This document shows positions 61,885-64,000 of a DNA stretch of 64,000 nucleotides, in pieces. The stretch is from Phenylobacterium sp. Its GTDB lineage: Bacteria > Pseudomonadota > Alphaproteobacteria > Caulobacterales > Caulobacteraceae. Under the pieces are notes generated by a model. That model was not told where the DNA came from, ran no database searches, and worked only from the letters and a program-made list of their open reading frames with translations. The stretch lies in NCBI RefSeq assembly GCF_013822795.1, contig NZ_PNLB01000006.1, positions 147,852 to 211,851 on the forward strand, given 5' to 3'. The translations under genes and the position numbers were made by a program. Positions within the stretch are counted from its first letter, which is position 1, and each line of letters begins with the position of its first letter.

Positions 61885-62050
61885 CGGGGGCCTCATGATC
61901 TTGCAGGGGAAGGCTGGCGAGGCGCTTGAACGCCTCGCGGTTGCGCGGCCAGAGCGCGTAGACGACGCCGCAGGCGAAGATCAGCCCGAAATAGATCAGG
62001 CCGCCTTGCTGGGCGAAGCGCGCCACCGTCTCGTAGGTCAGGTCGCTCAT
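61871..62050 (-). CDS. ccoQ: cbb3 oxidase small subunit CcoQ
   Basis: This 59-residue single-helix membrane subunit ([19 protein letters not shown] with [10 protein letters not shown] after it) is typical of CcoQ, which stabilises the cbb3 complex. Its ATG lies in the ATGA overlap with the ccoO stop (62047). Its end overlaps the first codons of ccoP. The order N-O-Q-P is complete. Confidence 0.93.
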   Translation of the reverse strand: MSDLTYETVARFAQQGGLIYFGLIFACGVVYALWPRNREAFKRLASLPLQDHEAPDVQA

Positions 62051-62781
62051 CGACGGTTCTCCGGGGCCTTGGCCTCGTAGGTGCTGAAGTCGACCAGCGT
62101 CCCGAGCATCTGCAGGTAGGCGATCAGGGCGTCCATTTCGGACAGCCGGTCCGGTTCGCCGTCGAAGTCGCGCTGAATGACCTTGCCGCCGTAGCGGGCC
62201 TGGAACTTGCTGGCCGCGGCGAACGGATCGGCCTGGGTCTCCAGGTCGTCCTTGGCGCTGTCGATCATGTCCTGGGTGTAGGGCACGCCGACCTTGGTCA
62301 TCGCACGGATCTTGTCCTGGATGTCGCGGTAATCGAGGGCCTTCTCGGCGAGGAAGGCGTAGGGCGGCATGACGGATTCCGGCACGACCGAGCGCGGGTC
62401 GACCAGGTGGTCCTTGTGCCAGCCGTCGGAGTACTTGCCGCCGACGCGCGCCAGGTCGGGGCCCGTCCGCTTGGAACCCCACTGGAACGGGTGGTCGTAC
62501 ATGCTCTCGGCCGCAAGGCTGTAGTGGCCGTAGCGTTCGACCTCGTCGCGCAGCGGACGGACCATCTGCGAGTGGCAGGTGTAGCAGCCCTCGCGGATGT
62601 AGATGTCGCGCCCGGCCAGTTCGAGAGGGGTGTAAGGCCGCACGCCCTCCACCTCCTCGACGGTGCTTTCGAGCCAGAACAGCGGCGCGATCTCGACGAT
62701 CCCCCCGATGGACACCACGATCAGGATCGCGATGACCAGCGGCAGGGAGTGCTTCTCAAGCTTGGTGTGATGCTTCCACAT
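62047..62781 (-). CDS. ccoO: cbb3 oxidase cytochrome c subunit CcoO
   Basis: This 244-residue monohaem cytochrome c is anchored by one N-terminal helix ([20 protein letters not shown]). The haem motif is CYTCHS in [19 protein letters not shown], and the axial methionine is expected in VMPPYAFL. It transfers electrons to CcoN. It begins 13 bp after the ccoN stop and overlaps ccoQ by 4 bases. Confidence 0.96.
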   Translation of the reverse strand: MWKHHTKLEKHSLPLVIAILIVVSIGGIVEIAPLFWLESTVEEVEGVRPYTPLELAGRDIYIREGCYTCHSQMVRPLRDEVERYGHYSLAAESMYDHPFQWGSKRTGPDLARVGGKYSDGWHKDHLVDPRSVVPESVMPPYAFLAEKALDYRDIQDKIRAMTKVGVPYTQDMIDSAKDDLETQADPFAAASKFQARYGGKVIQRDFDGEPDRLSEMDALIAYLQMLGTLVDFSTYEAKAPENRR

Positions 62782-62794
62782 GGTCGGCCTCGCC

Positions 62795-64000
62795 TTACTG
62801 CGCCGCGACGAGCGCGGGGGCGGGACCGCTCAGGCTCTGGGCGCTGGGCGCAGAGCTGGGCATGCGGATCGTACGCCACAGGTTGTAGGACATGATCACC
62901 GCGCCGGCGAGGAACATGGCCCCGCCCAGGGTGCGGATGACGTTCTCGATGTGCTTGGCGGCGACGGTCTCGACGAAGGAGTTCGCGAGGAAGCCCTGCG
63001 GCGTGTACTCGCGCCACATGAGGCCTTCCATGATCCCGGAAACCCACATCGCGCAGATGTAGAGAAGGATGCCCAGGGTCGCGATCCAGAAGTGCCACTC
63101 GGCCAGCTTCAGCGAGTAGAGGCCGTCCTTCTTCCACAGCCACGGCACCATGCAGTAGACGGCGCCGAAGGTGATGAAGCCGACCCAGCCGAGCGCGCCG
63201 GAGTGGACGTGGCCGATGGTCCAGTCGGTGTAGTGGCTGAGCGCGTTGACCTCGCGGATCGACATCAGCGGGCCCTCGAACGTGGCCATGCCGTAGAAGG
63301 CGATCGCGACGGCCATCATGCGGATGACCGGGTCGGTGCGCAGCTTGTCCCAAGCCCCCGAGAGGGTCATCAGGCCGTTGATCATCCCGCCCCAGGACGG
63401 CATCCACAGCATGATCGAGAAGGTCATGCCCAGCGTCTGCGCCCACTGCGGCAGCGCCGTGTAGTGCAGGTGGTGCGGGCCCGCCCAGATGTAGATGAAG
63501 ATCAGCGACCAGAAGTGGACGATGGACAGGCGGTACGAATAGACCGGCCGCTCCGCGCGCTTGGGCACGAAGTAGTACATCATCGCCAGGAAGCCGGCGG
63601 TCAGGAAGAAGCCGACCGCGTTGTGGCCGTACCACCACTGCAGCAGGGCGTCCTGCACTCCGGCGAACAGCGAGTAGCTGCGGCTGTTCAGCGGGCTGAC
63701 CGGAACCGCCAGGTTGTTGACGATGTGCAGCAGCGCGATGGTGACGATGAAGGCCAGGTAGAACCAGTTCGCCACATAGATATGCGGCTCCTTGCGCTTC
63801 CAAAGCGTGCCCAGGAAGACCAGCAGGTAAGCGACCCAGACGATGGTCAGCCACAGGTCGACCAGCCACTCAGGCTCGGCGTACTCCTTCGACTGAGTGA
63901 TGCCGGCGACGTAGCCGACCGCCGCCAGCACGATGAACAGCTGGTAGCCCCAGAACACGAACCAGGGCCAGACGCCGCCGGCCAGCCGGGCGCGGCAGGT
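62795..64000 (-). CDS. ccoN: cbb3 oxidase catalytic subunit CcoN, N-terminus beyond window
   Basis: This is the catalytic haem-copper subunit, which reduces oxygen to water and pumps protons. About 401 residues of the C-terminal portion are visible; the frame is open at base 64000, where it reads [20 protein letters not shown], so the first 70-100 residues are missing. Metal-binding features include [20 protein letters not shown], the CuB-type pair in [14 protein letters not shown], and [13 protein letters not shown] with the haem ligands. cbb3 oxidases have high oxygen affinity, so the gene marks a microaerobic lifestyle. Its promoter, where FNR/FixK boxes would be expected, is outside the window. 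Confidence 0.96.
   Translation of the reverse strand, partial: TCRARLAGGVWPWFVFWGYQLFIVLAAVGYVAGITQSKEYAEPEWLVDLWLTIVWVAYLLVFLGTLWKRKEPHIYVANWFYLAFIVTIALLHIVNNLAVPVSPLNSRSYSLFAGVQDALLQWWYGHNAVGFFLTAGFLAMMYYFVPKRAERPVYSYRLSIVHFWSLIFIYIWAGPHHLHYTALPQWAQTLGMTFSIMLWMPSWGGMINGLMTLSGAWDKLRTDPVIRMMAVAIAFYGMATFEGPLMSIREVNALSHYTDWTIGHVHSGALGWVGFITFGAVYCMVPWLWKKDGLYSLKLAEWHFWIATLGILLYICAMWVSGIMEGLMWREYTPQGFLANSFVETVAAKHIENVIRTLGGAMFLAGAVIMSYNLWRTIRMPSSAPSAQSLSGPAPALVAAQ

Noticed and set aside
1..64000. CRISPR arrays, insertion sequences, prophage genes, rRNA operons
   Set aside because: I found no regularly spaced repeats, transposase or integrase motifs, phage structural genes or rRNA sequence in reading through the window.

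Overview
This 64 kb window is a high-GC, densely coding chromosome segment from an alphaproteobacterium, most probably a member of the Caulobacteraceae (Caulobacter or Phenylobacterium-like). That placement is an inference. It rests on base composition, the abundance of TonB-dependent receptors and acyl-CoA or aromatic catabolism genes, many ATGA-type gene overlaps, a ccoNOQP-GHIS cluster beside a FixK-type regulator, and the rlpA-tmk-holB-tatD-MBL gene order. I saw no phage, insertion sequence, CRISPR array or rRNA. The only RNA gene is a tRNA-Ser(TGA).

Layout. (1) 1-9.7 kb, all leftward: a DUF4198 periplasmic protein, a membrane-fusion protein, two tandem RND pumps (MdtABC-like) and a Tat-exported sulfatase cut by the window edge. 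Two near-identical 15-bp palindromes lie upstream. (2) 9.8-20.4 kb: a GIY-YIG orphan, then a probable catabolic regulon made of a class III aminotransferase, PfkB kinase, class II aldolase, MFS transporter, TetR, TonB receptor, a stand-alone N,N-dimethylformamidase-like protein and a flavin monooxygenase. GATAGY-N4-RCTATC palindromes occur in both divergent promoter regions. (3) 20.5-23.2 kb: a hybrid PAS histidine kinase and a proline iminopeptidase. (4) 23.3-29.5 kb, leftward: an aromatic ring-cleavage operon (extradiol dioxygenase, FAH hydrolase, FAD hydroxylase, GST, TetR, CoA ligase) with two TetR-like operators.

(5) 29.7-38.4 kb, rightward: a fermentation island with DUF4142 lipoprotein, phosphotransacetylase, acetate kinase, MFS carrier, pyruvate formate-lyase and its activase, and a Cu/Zn superoxide dismutase. 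(6) 38.6-41.3 kb: an ADP-forming acyl-CoA synthetase fused to a GNAT domain. (7) 41.3-46.1 kb, leftward housekeeping operon: rlpA-like, tmk, holB, tatD, an MBL hydrolase and a purN-like gene. (8) 46.3-54.5 kb: tRNA-Ser, oleate hydratase, a LuxR-type regulator and a TonB receptor/acyl-CoA dehydrogenase/acyl-CoA ligase operon. (9) 54.5-64 kb: a FixK-type regulator, hemN, and the leftward cbb3 oxidase genes ccoN (cut by the window end), ccoO, ccoQ, ccoP, ccoG, ccoH, ccoI and ccoS.

Functionally the window combines uptake and breakdown of unusual organic compounds with low-oxygen energy metabolism: high-affinity respiration through cbb3 and substrate-level ATP from pyruvate through PFL, phosphotransacetylase and acetate kinase. 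The most novel-looking parts are the TetR/TonB/dimethylformamidase-like regulon at 10-20 kb and the fermentation island. Start sites were chosen from visible ribosome binding sites. No database search was available, so family names rest on recognised motifs.
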